Source of the DNA: Toxorhynchites rutilus septentrionalis | Lineage: Eukaryota; Arthropoda; Insecta; Diptera; Culicidae | Length of the DNA stretch: 64,000 bases | Reading direction: 5' to 3' | Assembly: GCF_029784135.1 (NCBI RefSeq) | Contig: NC_073746.1 | Location: forward strand, 99,526,515 to 99,590,514 | In this document: positions 53,460-63,259 of the stretch, one piece after another | How the letters are laid out: each line of letters begins with the position of its first letter | Numbering within the stretch: position 1 is the first letter of the stretch | The notes under the pieces: model-generated | Databases searched by the model: none | What the model saw: the letters and a program-made list of their open reading frames with translations, nothing else | What the model was told of the DNA's origin: nothing | Made by a program: the position numbers and the translations under genes

Positions 53460-54643
53460 GGTTATACCTATGATATAACCGCAAGGTTGACGTAGGACTG
53501 CCTTTGGCTTAGTAATCAATTGTATTTCTTCAATTAGCAATAATCCCACCACGGATGTTCCTCATTGGGTACGATATCACCGCTGCGTAGAGCTATCTTT
53601 TGTGTGTATTGATTAAATTATTGATTAAACTAGTGAATGAATGAAACTATTAACGAATTCAATTGCAAAAAATCCCAATTCAAGTCAATTTATGCATTAT
53701 GGAGGTAGTTATCCAGGTAAATAGTTATCAAGCATTGGCCTAATCATCAAACGATATGCGTAGAAGTTCAGTGAGCTGACGACATGACGAGATATCTTCT
53801 AATGCAGTCTTGAATAATCGAACCAAAGCGTTGCATTTGTATCCGCTTTTGTAGACCGTGATAGCAAAACGAATTCCGGAGTGTAAAAATACATGGGGGT
53901 GTAAAAGTATTGCCGACATAAATGTATCTGCTATGCCGATTTTTCCAACTTCTTGGTTTAGGAATCTGTATTGGGAAAACACATTCCGGTTTGCAAAAAT
54001 GCAAGCGAGTACGAAAGTACCCGCAGCTCGCATCTCTTTGCAATGCCGATTTCTCCAGGCTTCATGATTTTGAAGTCTGTGTTAGAGAAACATTCCAATT
54101 TGCAAAAACGCAAACGAGTACAAAAGTACCCGCTGCTTGCATCTAATTTGCTATGCCGAGTTCCACAAGCTCCATGGTTTCGAGGTGTGTGTTAGGGAAA
54201 CATCCCAATTTCCAGATACGCAAGCGAGTACAAAAGTACCTACTGCTTGCATCTAATCTGCTATGCCGATATCCACAGGCTCCATAGTTTTCAAGTCTGT
54301 GTTAGAGGTACACCCATTCATTCCTGCGATCGTACCTCAATCGTTGCGCAATCATAACTGAGTGGATTTCCGAGTGGCACTCGCTTATATACCGATTGGT
54401 GTGATTTCAATAGCCTGTTTTGGAAGCAATTTTAGGGCTATTGAAGAAGTTTTTGGATCACAAAGTAACAAACATATAACGCGTAGACATTTTATCTTTC
54501 GAATGAAGCGTTTATCATACCATTTCGTTCAGTTGTTTAACTATTAACGCTCAAAATCTCATTTTCCGTCGTAACGCTTTCGTTTTCGAAACTTTGAACT
54601 TACACCCCAGTATAGAAATGAAAGACGTAGTTCTACGTCAAAA
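53460..54643 (-). mobile_element. Family E element, copy E6, with 110-bp tandem repeats
   Basis: On the plus strand the element starts with the right-end hairpin GGTTATACC..GATATAACC, then GCAAGGTTGACGTAGGACTG, and ends with GACGTAGTTCTACGTCAAAA (54624-54643). Units of 109-110 bp start at 54001, 54110 and 54220 (GCAAGCGAGTAC, then AAAGTACC), with a diverged fourth near 53890. These are the E4/E1 units in reverse, plus the extra AAGCGAGTACGAAAGTAC segment. Confidence 0.7.
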
Positions 54644-54649
54644 CCTCAG

Positions 54650-55160
54650 CTTCCAGTAAAAAAAATATAGTTTCCTCTAGTCCAAAACCATGAAAACAAC
54701 AAAAAACCAATATAATCAAAAATTATGAAAACAAAATGCAAAATTTCTGCAAGTATAATATATTTCCAAAAAAGATTAGCTAAACATTAGCTTTAACCCT
54801 CTACAACCCAACCCCGCCTTTAGACGGGCTTCACGGATTTTCTTTTCAAATTATTCAGACATTTTTTTCAATGTTCACCCCCACTAGAACGTCTTTAAAA
54901 TATTTTTATCTATCACACACACATTGGTTTCATGCTGGCAGCTTTCTGCTAGGAGTATTTTATGTTGAAAGTCGGAAATTCGAGATAAAAGAGAAATGGA
55001 TTTTTTTAGACAAATAAAAAATTTGGGTCTTAGAGGGTTAATTTTTTATGTCGACCAGCTGAATTGGTTCAATAGTTAAAAAAATTTGAATCTTCGAAAA
55101 AAAAACATTTTTGGAAAAAAGCGGAAAAAAAAATTTTTTTTGGACCAACCTAAAATTGAA
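54650..55160. repeat. Dispersed repeat (ACCATG..AACAAC type), split by a TTAA MITE
   Basis: 54690-54800 and 55042-55150 together match 4485-4690 and 53175-53330; the MITE at 54797-55037 sits between them. Confidence 0.5.
54797..55037. mobile_element. piggyBac-type MITE (241 bp) with TTAA duplication
   Basis: Ends CCCTCTA and TAGAGGG, with TTAA at 54793-54796 and 55038-55041. Further partly inverted motif: CAACCC / GGGTCT. No coding capacity. Its ends differ from those of the MITE at 1528-1918, so two families are present. Confidence 0.65.
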
Positions 55161-55169
55161 ATGGTCACC

Positions 55170-56030
55170 CTAACGAAAAAGTAAAAACTACGGATCTTAA
55201 ATTTTGCGAAAAGAAACGAAAATCTGGGAACCACTATATCGGTTTGGCATGGAATGGCTGACTAGTCAAAAATACTTCTTCCCCCTTATGTCAAAGGATT
55301 CTAGTAGAATAATTAAAATTACCAGAAACTTCAGTGGCAATAAATCACACATTCTAACAAGGCCAATAAATGTTTGAAACGTAACTGATAAAAATAAAAA
55401 AAATAAGTTTTTAAATATAAAAAGATATATAAATAAAAAAAAATTGTCAACATGAAATGTTTGAGTTAGTTTGAGGCATGGGTATTCAAATAATTCGCGT
55501 AGTACAACAGGAAATAACAAAATCTCTTCAAAAATCTTCAATATTTACGCGCTAATTCGTAAATATTAATGTGTTTAGAAAATTCCACAGCTCGGCTTTC
55601 AATATCGATATCCAAACACTCGATTGCATGTTGAAGATGTTAATTCAGAAACAATTTATTGAAAATAATAAAAAGAAATCAATATTTTTTCTACATAATG
55701 AAAATGCGGCACAAATTGACAGAACGACAGGACTCTAAAAAATTATTGAAAAAAGGTACGGTACGTTTGGTCCGCCTACTTATACCGGAATATATCAGTA
55801 CCTGTCTCGATGGCAGTTCATAATCTCATTTAATTTGGCTGTGCACAACTCTATGGAATTGGCCATCTCGACATAGTAGAAGAAAAAGATTCGATAGAAC
55901 AATTACAAACCCAAATTATTCTCATCAAGTCAACACGATAAAGTACAATAATCTATGTTCGCTAAGGTTTGATGTTGGGAAACATCGTCTTGTGTATCAC
56001 AGCGCATTACAAGCCGAAGAAAATGCCAAA
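55170..56030. other. No recognised feature
   Basis: AT-rich; nothing identifiable. Confidence 0.4.
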
Positions 56031-56034
56031 ACTA

Positions 56035-56338
56035 CATTCCGTTCCAACGAATGATCATCTCCCCCCTTTCGTACGGAGGAACAGAACAAATGCTTGAACT
56101 GATGGAAAAACGATTTCCCCTTGGCACTCCACACTGCTCACTCCCACGCTGCCTCTCACTAATGCCATCTAATAAACTAACAATGAGACAAGTTTGAGAA
56201 ACCGAATCAAAACTTCCACCACGACCATTCGCCTTGGCACTCTGCGCACAGATCTTTCCACTCCAAACCCGCTGGGGGCGGGAGGGAACCACTCGACAAG
56301 TCCGCCGCAGCGTAAACGCGTCTAATTGAATCAAGTCG
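56035..56338 (+). other. Possible non-coding first exon or promoter-proximal block
   Basis: GC- and CpG-rich compared with its surroundings and free of recognised repeats. It ends at AATCAAGTCG|GTGAGTG, a good donor match (56339). There is no long plus-strand ORF. The sequence stays GC-rich to 56600. This could be the 5' UTR exon of a gene extending rightwards, but no partner exon was found in the window. Confidence 0.25.
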
Positions 56339-56599
56339 GTGAGTGTGTGTAAATTTATTGTGGCATGTCGTTTGTGTTTAGCATGTTTTGATGCTTTGTT
56401 GGCGTAACTAATTTCGCTCCGAATTTAGAACCTCGTTACAAGCGGCGTGACGCGGCGGCACTTGATGCGATGATCCCGCTGTTACCAAACACTATGGTAG
56501 CTCATGCATGATGCATCCTCCTCTAGCAAAGGCACACGCACCCGGAAGGCGTGACACCACCCGCGCTTTCACGCACGACAAATCGAACCGAATGTTCGG

Positions 56600-57520
56600 T
56601 ACATTATGGGAAACATTTATTTATTGGGTTGACTTAGGCTGAGAGTCTTTATTTTGAGACATTTGCGGCGGGAAAAATAAACAGCTTCGGCTGCGTGGTT
56701 CAATAAGTCGGCGGATGCATTTTCCACTTGATTACCACGATTGGTGTGATTCGGAGTCCATTCATCAAGGTACAAGTTCCTCTGAGAGGATGGATTTGTA
56801 CGGGATTACGCCGATGATGAGTAGTTTTGTGTTTCCATTTATTTTGGAACGAAAATATCTTCTTTCGTAATGTATGAACAAATGTTTTCTGTTTAATGAT
56901 CATACTGATGAGTTTTAGAGGGCAACCACACCTGGTATGGAATGATACATTTTCCCGGAGATGAATTCAGAAATGTTTCGAATTGTTTCATGTTATTCTA
57001 TGCGTACATTATTAGAATCCACAATCAAGTTAGACGAAGTCAAGATCGATTTTTTTCGCAATGACAAAGTAAACTTTACATTATTTCTTTGTCGGTAAAC
57101 AGGACATTCTCGCTGTTCTGGAATCGATGTACCATCGATGGGGGTGAGAATGGGCCAAAAAGGTAGTTTTTGAACTTTTTGTTGAATAACTATCGTAAAT
57201 TAGAGTAAAACGCAATTCTGATTACGTAGATATGTTCTCTAATGATAAACTTACGAGTGTTCAGGGAATTGTTAAATTATTTTTTCATTGAACTACGATT
57301 GAATGAAAGTTGACCCAATCTCACCCCTTAGAAGGGGTGACAATGGGTCAGAGTAGTGAATATTACTTTCTATCAAGAATTATGTTTAAATATCAATTTC
57401 CTAATAATTTCAAAATAATTTGACAACATGTAAGTGTTTTGAAAACATTGTCAGTCCACCTAGCGGCGTAGTGAGGGTAGACAGCGCCCCCGGCAAACTA
57501 TGAAAATAGCGCCCGAAAAA
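56600..57520. other. No recognised feature
   Basis: No gene or element ends recognised. Around 57120-57360, GGGGTGAGAATGGGCCAAAA and GGGGTGACAATGGGTCAGAG are a degenerate repeated motif. Confidence 0.35.
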
Positions 57521-57522
57521 AC

Positions 57523-57714
57523 TTTAGACGTAGAACTACGTCTTTCATGAAGGGTGCCAAATCAGAAAACAGGTCATTTGTTTTTTATACTTTATATTAC
57601 AATCCCCTAGTGTTTACACGGTTTAAATTGATGAAAACTTAAATTGATGAAAAGTTTAGAAGGGTGACATATTTTCTTCAGGAAAAGGAGGGGATATGAG
57701 GATATATTGACAAT
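57523..57714 (+). mobile_element. Family E element, copy E7 (left end only)
   Basis: TTTAGACGTAGAACTACGTC and CATGAAGGGTGCCAAATCAG then AAAACAGGTCA match the starts of E1 and E5. The I-clade LINE begins shortly after; no right end was found beyond it. Confidence 0.6.
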
Positions 57715-57822
57715 GATCACACTCACACACTCAATCACACTCATCACACTCAATTCTTAAACCTATCTTATATCTAATATGTATTTACATTTCATCTTAT
57801 TCTTAAGAAGGGATCCGATCTC

Positions 57823-60489
57823 TCACAAGGGAAAAGGAAAAGGAAAAACTAAGGGTATAAGGACAATCACACACGAAGATCGATAGCTCGATAGGAATAC
57901 ATATATTTGGGACATGTAATCAAGGTCTAACCGAGCCAACACATCTCTCACCGGCACCATGGGCTGCCTTCCTCGGGCCCGAAGGGTGTCTTCTAAATTC
58001 GATCTGGCGACAAGATACAGCTCGCACGACCAAACAACGTGCTCGATGTAGTGGTAACCTTGGCCACAAACACAAAGATTGTTGTCGGCAAGATTAATAC
58101 GAAAGAGTAGCGCATCTAACGAACAGTGATTGGACATGAGTCGGGAGAAGGTGCGAATAAAGTCCCGACTCAAGTCCAGACTTTTGAACCATGGTTTGAG
58201 GCTAACCTTAGAGATAATCGAGTGAAGCCACCGACCCAATTCATCTTCGTTCCACTTACGTTGCCAGTTAGCGATGGTATTTTTACGGACTAAAGAATAA
58301 AATTCATTGAAGGCGATTTGACGCTGATAAATATCGCCTTCAATTGCACCTACCTTTGCTAATGAGTCAGCCCTCTCATTACCCGGAATTGAGCAATGTG
58401 AAGGGACCCAGATAAAGGTAATGACATAACAGCGTCTGGATAAAGCACTCAAAATTTCTCGTATTCTCTCAAGGAAGTACGGCGAGTGCTTTTCCGGCAT
58501 CACTGAACGGATAGCTTCGACAGAGCTAAGACTATCCGTTACAATGTAATAGTGTTCAACAGGTCGTGAGGCGACTCTGTCCAGCGCCCAGTGTATCGCT
58601 GCCAATACAGCAATATACACTGAGCTAGGATTCTGAAGACTGTGGGAGGTGCTAAAAAATTCGTTGAACACTCCAAATCCTGTGGACTCATTCATAGAGG
58701 ACCCATCAGTAAAGTACATATTATCACAATTGATATCCCCATACTTTGCATCGAAGATCGTTGGAACGATCCTCGATCGAAGATAATCTGATGTTCCATG
58801 GATATCCTGCTTCATGGACAGATCAAAATGCACAGAGGAATTGATATAGTCAGGAAAACAAACACGGTTGGGAATATACGAAGAAGGATCAACCTGCATG
58901 GAGATGAATTCATGATATGGACTCATGAACCCAGATTGAAAATTTAGCTCGATCAGCTGTTCAAAATTTCCGATCATCAATGGGTTCATAACCTTACACC
59001 GGATGAGGAACCGAAGAGATAATAAATTGCAGCGATCTTTTAGTGAGAGTACGCCTGCCAAAACCTCGAGACTCATGGTATGCGTTGAGGGCATACATCC
59101 CAGAGCAATACGGAGACAAAGATACTGAATTCGCTCGAGTTTAATGAAGTGTGTTTTGGCAGCTGATTGAAAACAGAAACAGCCGTACTCCATCACTGAG
59201 AGAATAGTTGTTCTATACAGCATTATAAGATCTTCTGGATGGGCTCCCCACCATGTGCCGGTAATTGTACGGAGAAAGTTTATTCTTTGTTGGCATTTTT
59301 TACTCAGATACCTAATATGGGCCCCCCAAGTGCATTTGGAGTCGAACCAGACCCCAAGATACTTGAATGACATAGCATGAGTGATCGGTTTACCCAAAAG
59401 TTGAAGCTTTGGTTTTGCTGGTCTATGCTTCCTAGAAAAAACCACCATCTCTGTTTTCTCCGTGGAGAATTCGATCCCTAGCCCAATGGCCCAGGTTGAA
59501 AAATTGTTCAATGTATCTTGTAAGGGTTCTTGCAGGTCGGATTCGTTTGATCCTACGACAGACACCACTCCATCATCTGCAAGTTGTCTTAGGCTGCAAC
59601 TTTGTGTAAGGCAATTGTCAATGTCGCTTACGTAGAAGTTGTACAAAAGGGGGCTTAAACATGAGCCCTGGGGGAGGCCCATGTAAGAGACCCGACTTAC
59701 TGCCGAATCTCCGTGAGAAAAGTTCAAATGTTTCTCACAAAGCAAGTTATATAACATATTATTCAATAGAGGCGGCAGACCCCGAGAGTGTAATTTGTCT
59801 GACAAAACCTCTATTGAAACAGAATCAAAGGCCCCCTTTATGTCCAAGAATACTGAAGCCATTTGTTTTTTTTCGGCGTAAGCCATTTGAATTTCTGAAG
59901 AAAGCAACGCAAGACAATCATTCGTCCCCTTGCCCCTGCGGAACCCATATTGTGTATCTGAAAGTAGGCCATTCGTTTCAACCCATCGATCAAGGCGAAA
60001 CAAGATCATTTTCTCCAACAATTTCCGTATACAAGACAGCATTGCTATTGGGCGGTACGAATTGAAGTCGGACGCGGGTTTTCCGGGTTTTTGAATAGTT
60101 ATGATTCGCACTTGTCTCCAATCATCTGGAACAACATTATGCTCCAGAAACCGATTGAATAAATTCAACAAGCGATGTTTCGCCACATCAGGGAGGTTTT
60201 TCAACAAGTTGAACTTAATTCTATCCGTTCCCGGAGCAGAACTGTTACAAGAAAGGAGAGCAAGAGAGAATTCTACCATTGAAAACCCGGAATCAAGATC
60301 GCACCTATCTTGTGGTATAACTCGAACAATTTTTTGCACGGGAGCGGAATCGGGACAAACCTTCCGTGCAAAATTAAAAATCCATCGATGTGAATATTCT
60401 TCGCTTTCATTCGTTGAAGAGCGATTTCTCATGTTTCGAGCCACTTTCCATAATTTTTTCATTGACGTTTCTCGTGACAAATCTTCCAC
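57823..60489 (-). CDS. LINE ORF2, reverse transcriptase and RNase H part
   Basis: 888 open codons. RT motifs: RPIAMLSCIRKLLEKMI, QYGFRRGKGTNDCL, SVFLDIKGAFDSV (catalytic Asp), GLPQGSCLSPLLYNFYVSD, then LRQLADDGVVSVVGS (Asp pair at residues 305-306). RNase H: YFTDGSSMNES, AVLAAIHWALDRV, YYIVTDSLSSVEAI and GNERADSLAKVGA, the four acidic positions except that the expected Glu (AELAA) is Val (codon 58608-58606, residue 628). The C-terminal Cys/His pattern C.C..GYHYIEHVVWSC (about 827-842) is typical. The true frame enters from the endonuclease ORF; the Met at 60489 is internal. It copies element RNA at a nicked target; the RNase H substitution probably inactivates RNA-strand removal. Confidence 0.85.
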   Translation of the reverse strand: MEDLSRETSMKKLWKVARNMRNRSSTNESEEYSHRWIFNFARKVCPDSAPVQKIVRVIPQDRCDLDSGFSMVEFSLALLSCNSSAPGTDRIKFNLLKNLPDVAKHRLLNLFNRFLEHNVVPDDWRQVRIITIQKPGKPASDFNSYRPIAMLSCIRKLLEKMILFRLDRWVETNGLLSDTQYGFRRGKGTNDCLALLSSEIQMAYAEKKQMASVFLDIKGAFDSVSIEVLSDKLHSRGLPPLLNNMLYNLLCEKHLNFSHGDSAVSRVSYMGLPQGSCLSPLLYNFYVSDIDNCLTQSCSLRQLADDGVVSVVGSNESDLQEPLQDTLNNFSTWAIGLGIEFSTEKTEMVVFSRKHRPAKPKLQLLGKPITHAMSFKYLGVWFDSKCTWGAHIRYLSKKCQQRINFLRTITGTWWGAHPEDLIMLYRTTILSVMEYGCFCFQSAAKTHFIKLERIQYLCLRIALGCMPSTHTMSLEVLAGVLSLKDRCNLLSLRFLIRCKVMNPLMIGNFEQLIELNFQSGFMSPYHEFISMQVDPSSYIPNRVCFPDYINSSVHFDLSMKQDIHGTSDYLRSRIVPTIFDAKYGDINCDNMYFTDGSSMNESTGFGVFNEFFSTSHSLQNPSSVYIAVLAAIHWALDRVASRPVEHYYIVTDSLSSVEAIRSVMPEKHSPYFLERIREILSALSRRCYVITFIWVPSHCSIPGNERADSLAKVGAIEGDIYQRQIAFNEFYSLVRKNTIANWQRKWNEDELGRWLHSIISKVSLKPWFKSLDLSRDFIRTFSRLMSNHCSLDALLFRINLADNNLCVCGQGYHYIEHVVWSCELYLVARSNLEDTLRARGRQPMVPVRDVLARLDLDYMSQIYVFLSSYRSSCVIVLIPLVFPFPFPL

Positions 60490-61440
60490 GAAATTTCGCC
60501 AATAAGCACGTTTTTTTTCCTTTGATCAAGTTTTTAAATTGATTTTCGAGGTCCAAATACGACTGAAAATTTTCAATGGTTCCACGTTTCCGAAAAGCTT
60601 TGAATGCGTTCGATTTATCCTGATAAAGCTTGGAACATTGGCTATCCCACCATGGATTGGGAGGCCTTCGGCGAAGAGTGGAACCTGGGATGGGTTTCGT
60701 TTGAGCGCGAACCGCGCTGTCATAGATCAAACGAGAAAGGAAGTTATACTCCTCCAATGGAGGTAAACCATCTCTGGAATTGATGGCTAGAGTAATCGCG
60801 TCCGCATATTTTTTCCAGTCAATGTGTCTTGTGAGGTCATATGCCATGTTTATAGATTCAGAAGAATTCGACCCAATGTTGATGGAAATTTTGATTGGCA
60901 AGTGATCACTACCGTTGGGATCCTGGATTACATTCCACTCGCAATCTAACGATAGTGAATTCGAGCAAAGCGAGAGGTCAAGAGAACTTGGGTTAGCAGG
61001 AGGTTTAGGTACACGTGTTGTTTCTCCAGTGTTCAAAACGGTCATATTGAAGCTGTTACAAAGGTCATATATCAACGATGAACGATTGTCGTCGTACTGT
61101 TCCCCCCAGGCAGTTCCGTGAGAGTTGAAGTCTCCCAAGATTAATCGTGGCTCAGGAAGGAGTGAGCACATGTCAACAAGTTGCTTGCGGCTAACCGCAG
61201 CTCTCGGAGGCCAATACAAGCTGACTATACAGAGGTCTTTGCCTCTGATGTTTGCATGACAAGCAACAGCTTCGATCCCTCCAATAGGTGGAAGGTCAAT
61301 TCTAAAAAATGAGTGACACTTATTGATCCCCAATAGTACCCCTCCGTATCTGTCATCGCGGTCCAAGCGTATTATATTAAAATCGTGGAAAGAGAGATCA
61401 TTTTGAGAAGAGAGCCAGGTTTCAGGTGATATCTCCGACC
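60407..61440 (-). pseudogene. LINE ORF2, APE-type endonuclease part (frameshifted into RT)
   Basis: The frame is open from about 61440 (PETWLSSQNDLSFHDFNIIR, with the ETW motif) through RYGGVLLGINK, LILGDFNSHGTAWGE (catalytic GDFN.H), SSLDLSLCSNSLSL and GSDHLPIKISI (GSDH). It then enters the linker (NPWWDSQCSKLYQDKSNAFK) and reaches GKK at an A8 tract near 60510, where one extra A moves the frame. Taking out one A continues as RAYWRNFVEDLSRETSM into the RT ORF. The first endonuclease motif is lost by 5' truncation, so the enzyme is incomplete. Confidence 0.8.
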
Positions 61441-61449
61441 TCTCTATTT

Positions 61450-62340
61450 AAATTAGACATCAAGAGAGATAATCATTGCAAGGAGGGGCCATGTTTGCAT
61501 CATTTTCATGTGAAATTGATGTTAATTTTGTATAGAAGTGAGAGTTTTTCCATCTGGTTCTATAGTTATGAAACACTGAAATTTAAATTTTTGTATTGTT
61601 TCGCGCCTGAACACAACAATAAAGTTCAAATGGCCATTCTTATAAATGAAGATAGTTATCCTATCCTACACTATATATTTCAATTAAACCGATTTCTTAC
61701 ATACCTCTGGGATCTCAGAATAAATGAGTGGTTCTATAGTTGTGAAACGCAGTGTAGTACATCTTCGCTACGCTGAAACCCCATTTGTATCTACTTCCGT
61801 GTGCATTCACACTATCGCGATTCAATAATCGCCTAATTTTTTGATGCTATATGGACGATTCTTTGATGTTGCACATTATGCAGCCGTGATTATGAATAGA
61901 AACAAGGAGGGAAGATAGCGAGAGGGGAAATATTTTCGCTAGGGTATGAATAATGAATCTCTGCTGAGGCAAACATTCTGTGTTATTCAGCGTCTTTACC
62001 CAGTCCAGGTGGTACTCGGGACGTAAAACAGCAGTATCACGATAGTCCTCCTGTGAGATAGTGCGGTTGGTCGCAGGCCTTACAAGTCGCACCACTAAAA
62101 GACCAATCAATGAAAGATACACAGGACATTGTGAATCAGGCCATGTTGTAAAATCGTTAAGGGGGTTAAGGGGGTCGAGACACGAACGTTGGATGTTTTT
62201 TTCGAGCTCTGTAAAAATGAAACAAAGAGTATTTTTACGGTCCATTATATCGTTATTTGTTCGTCTATCTTTTAACAATAAAACAAAAATTGAACGGAGA
62301 GAAAATATTCATAACTAGAATAGTTACAAGTTAGTTACAA
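61450..62340. other. No recognised feature
   Basis: Short ORFs (up to 143 codons at 61847-62278, minus) show no recognisable domain or repeat match. This side should contain the rest of E7 if the LINE inserted into it, but no E right end was found. Confidence 0.35.
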
Positions 62341-62344
62341 GTTA

Positions 62345-62900
62345 GGGGGTTCAAAAAAAAGTTGTGCCGTGGCGTACACGATTCCAACCCTTCAAAAACC
62401 AAAAAATCAAACAGATTCTTAATCGATATAGATGCCGCTAGCGCAAGAACCTCGGACAAGTCAAAAACATCTTTTTTGACAAAATGGCGGCCGCTTGAAA
62501 AACAAAATGCGGTTTAAAACGTGTTTTCTTTCGTTTCTCGATTTTTTTTAAAATAGTAAAATTTAATAAAAAAATATTTTTAGAGGTTCATGCGATAGCG
62601 AGATGCATACTGATTGTATTCATAAAAATTCAACATGAATCGATTCAGAAGAACTTTAGATATCGTGTACGCCAGTTTGAAAAAAACTAGTTTCGAGAAA
62701 AACGCGTTTGAAGTTCATTGTTATGACCGTACCAAGTTAGATATCGCATCACTGAAATAGCTCTAACTCGGTAAATAATGGGATTTTCGAAAAGTCCTTT
62801 CTTGTGTATATTCTTGAATGCCTAAACTACAGAAATATGAAGGAAAAAATTGAATTTTATCAAATTTCTAGACTAGAATACTGCCTTAAGCCAAAATAAG
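62345..62900. other. No gene recognised; repeat-like AT-rich segment
   Basis: The sequence (GTTGTGCCGTGGCGTACACG at the start and AATGGCGGCCGCTTGAAAAA inside) has the look of a dispersed element but has no second copy in the window and no TIR that I can see. Confidence 0.3.
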
Positions 62901-62946
62901 TAAATAGTCATTTCCGTGTGCCGCTCTCATTAGCTATCTTCCATTT

Positions 62947-63192
62947 CTAATTGAGAAATTCCTCAAAACTATACTCATTTTTTTTTCTGGTGAACTTGGA
63001 ACATGTGAGGTGTTCTTTAGTAGTGACTTCACAGTAATCGAATAAATGTCCCATGATGCTCTTTTGATTGTCCTTAAGGCTTTCAATTAGCGGCTTCAGC
63101 AATTCTGGAAAATGTGGCTTCTGCAAAGCTGTTGCTAAGGAAACGTTTTTCTTCTTATACGTGCGAAGAATTTGCCTCCAATTCCACTTCAT
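62947..63192 (-). pseudogene. Possible CENP-B/pogo-type transposase fragment
   Basis: 81 codons with WNWRQILRTYKKKN, KPHFPELLKPLIESL and later charged sequence. The W....L..Y......KP.FP.LL..L pattern resembles the linker after the DDE domain in pogo/Jerky-type proteins. No DDE motif lies nearby. Weak call; could equally be a small unrelated ORF or exon. Confidence 0.25.
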
Positions 63193-63235
63193 AGGTCAGA
63201 ATAATAAGTGTTGAATTTAGAGAATTGCTACTATT

Positions 63236-63254
63236 TGTGTGTGTGTGTGTGTGT
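63236..63254 (+). repeat. (TG)n microsatellite
   Basis: About nine TG dinucleotides in an uninterrupted run. Confidence 0.9.
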
Positions 63255-63259
63255 ATTGG

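Larger units (their letters stand above)
57715..61440 (-). mobile_element. I-clade (MosquI-like) non-LTR retrotransposon, 5'-truncated
   Basis: The minus strand carries, in order, an APE-type endonuclease, reverse transcriptase, RNase H and a zinc-finger-like Cys/His stretch, then a short 3' UTR ending in GAGTGTGAT-type repeats near 57720. The 5' end is lost within the endonuclease N-terminus (frame open to about 61440), and ORF1 is absent. RNase H in a mosquito APE-LINE points to the I or LOA-type clades; I favour I. The coding part has only one frame break over 3.6 kb, so the copy is young. Confidence 0.8.

Noticed and set aside
59661..60505. Plus-strand ORFs of 134 codons over the LINE
   Set aside because: Antisense shadows of the RT frame with no motif of their own.
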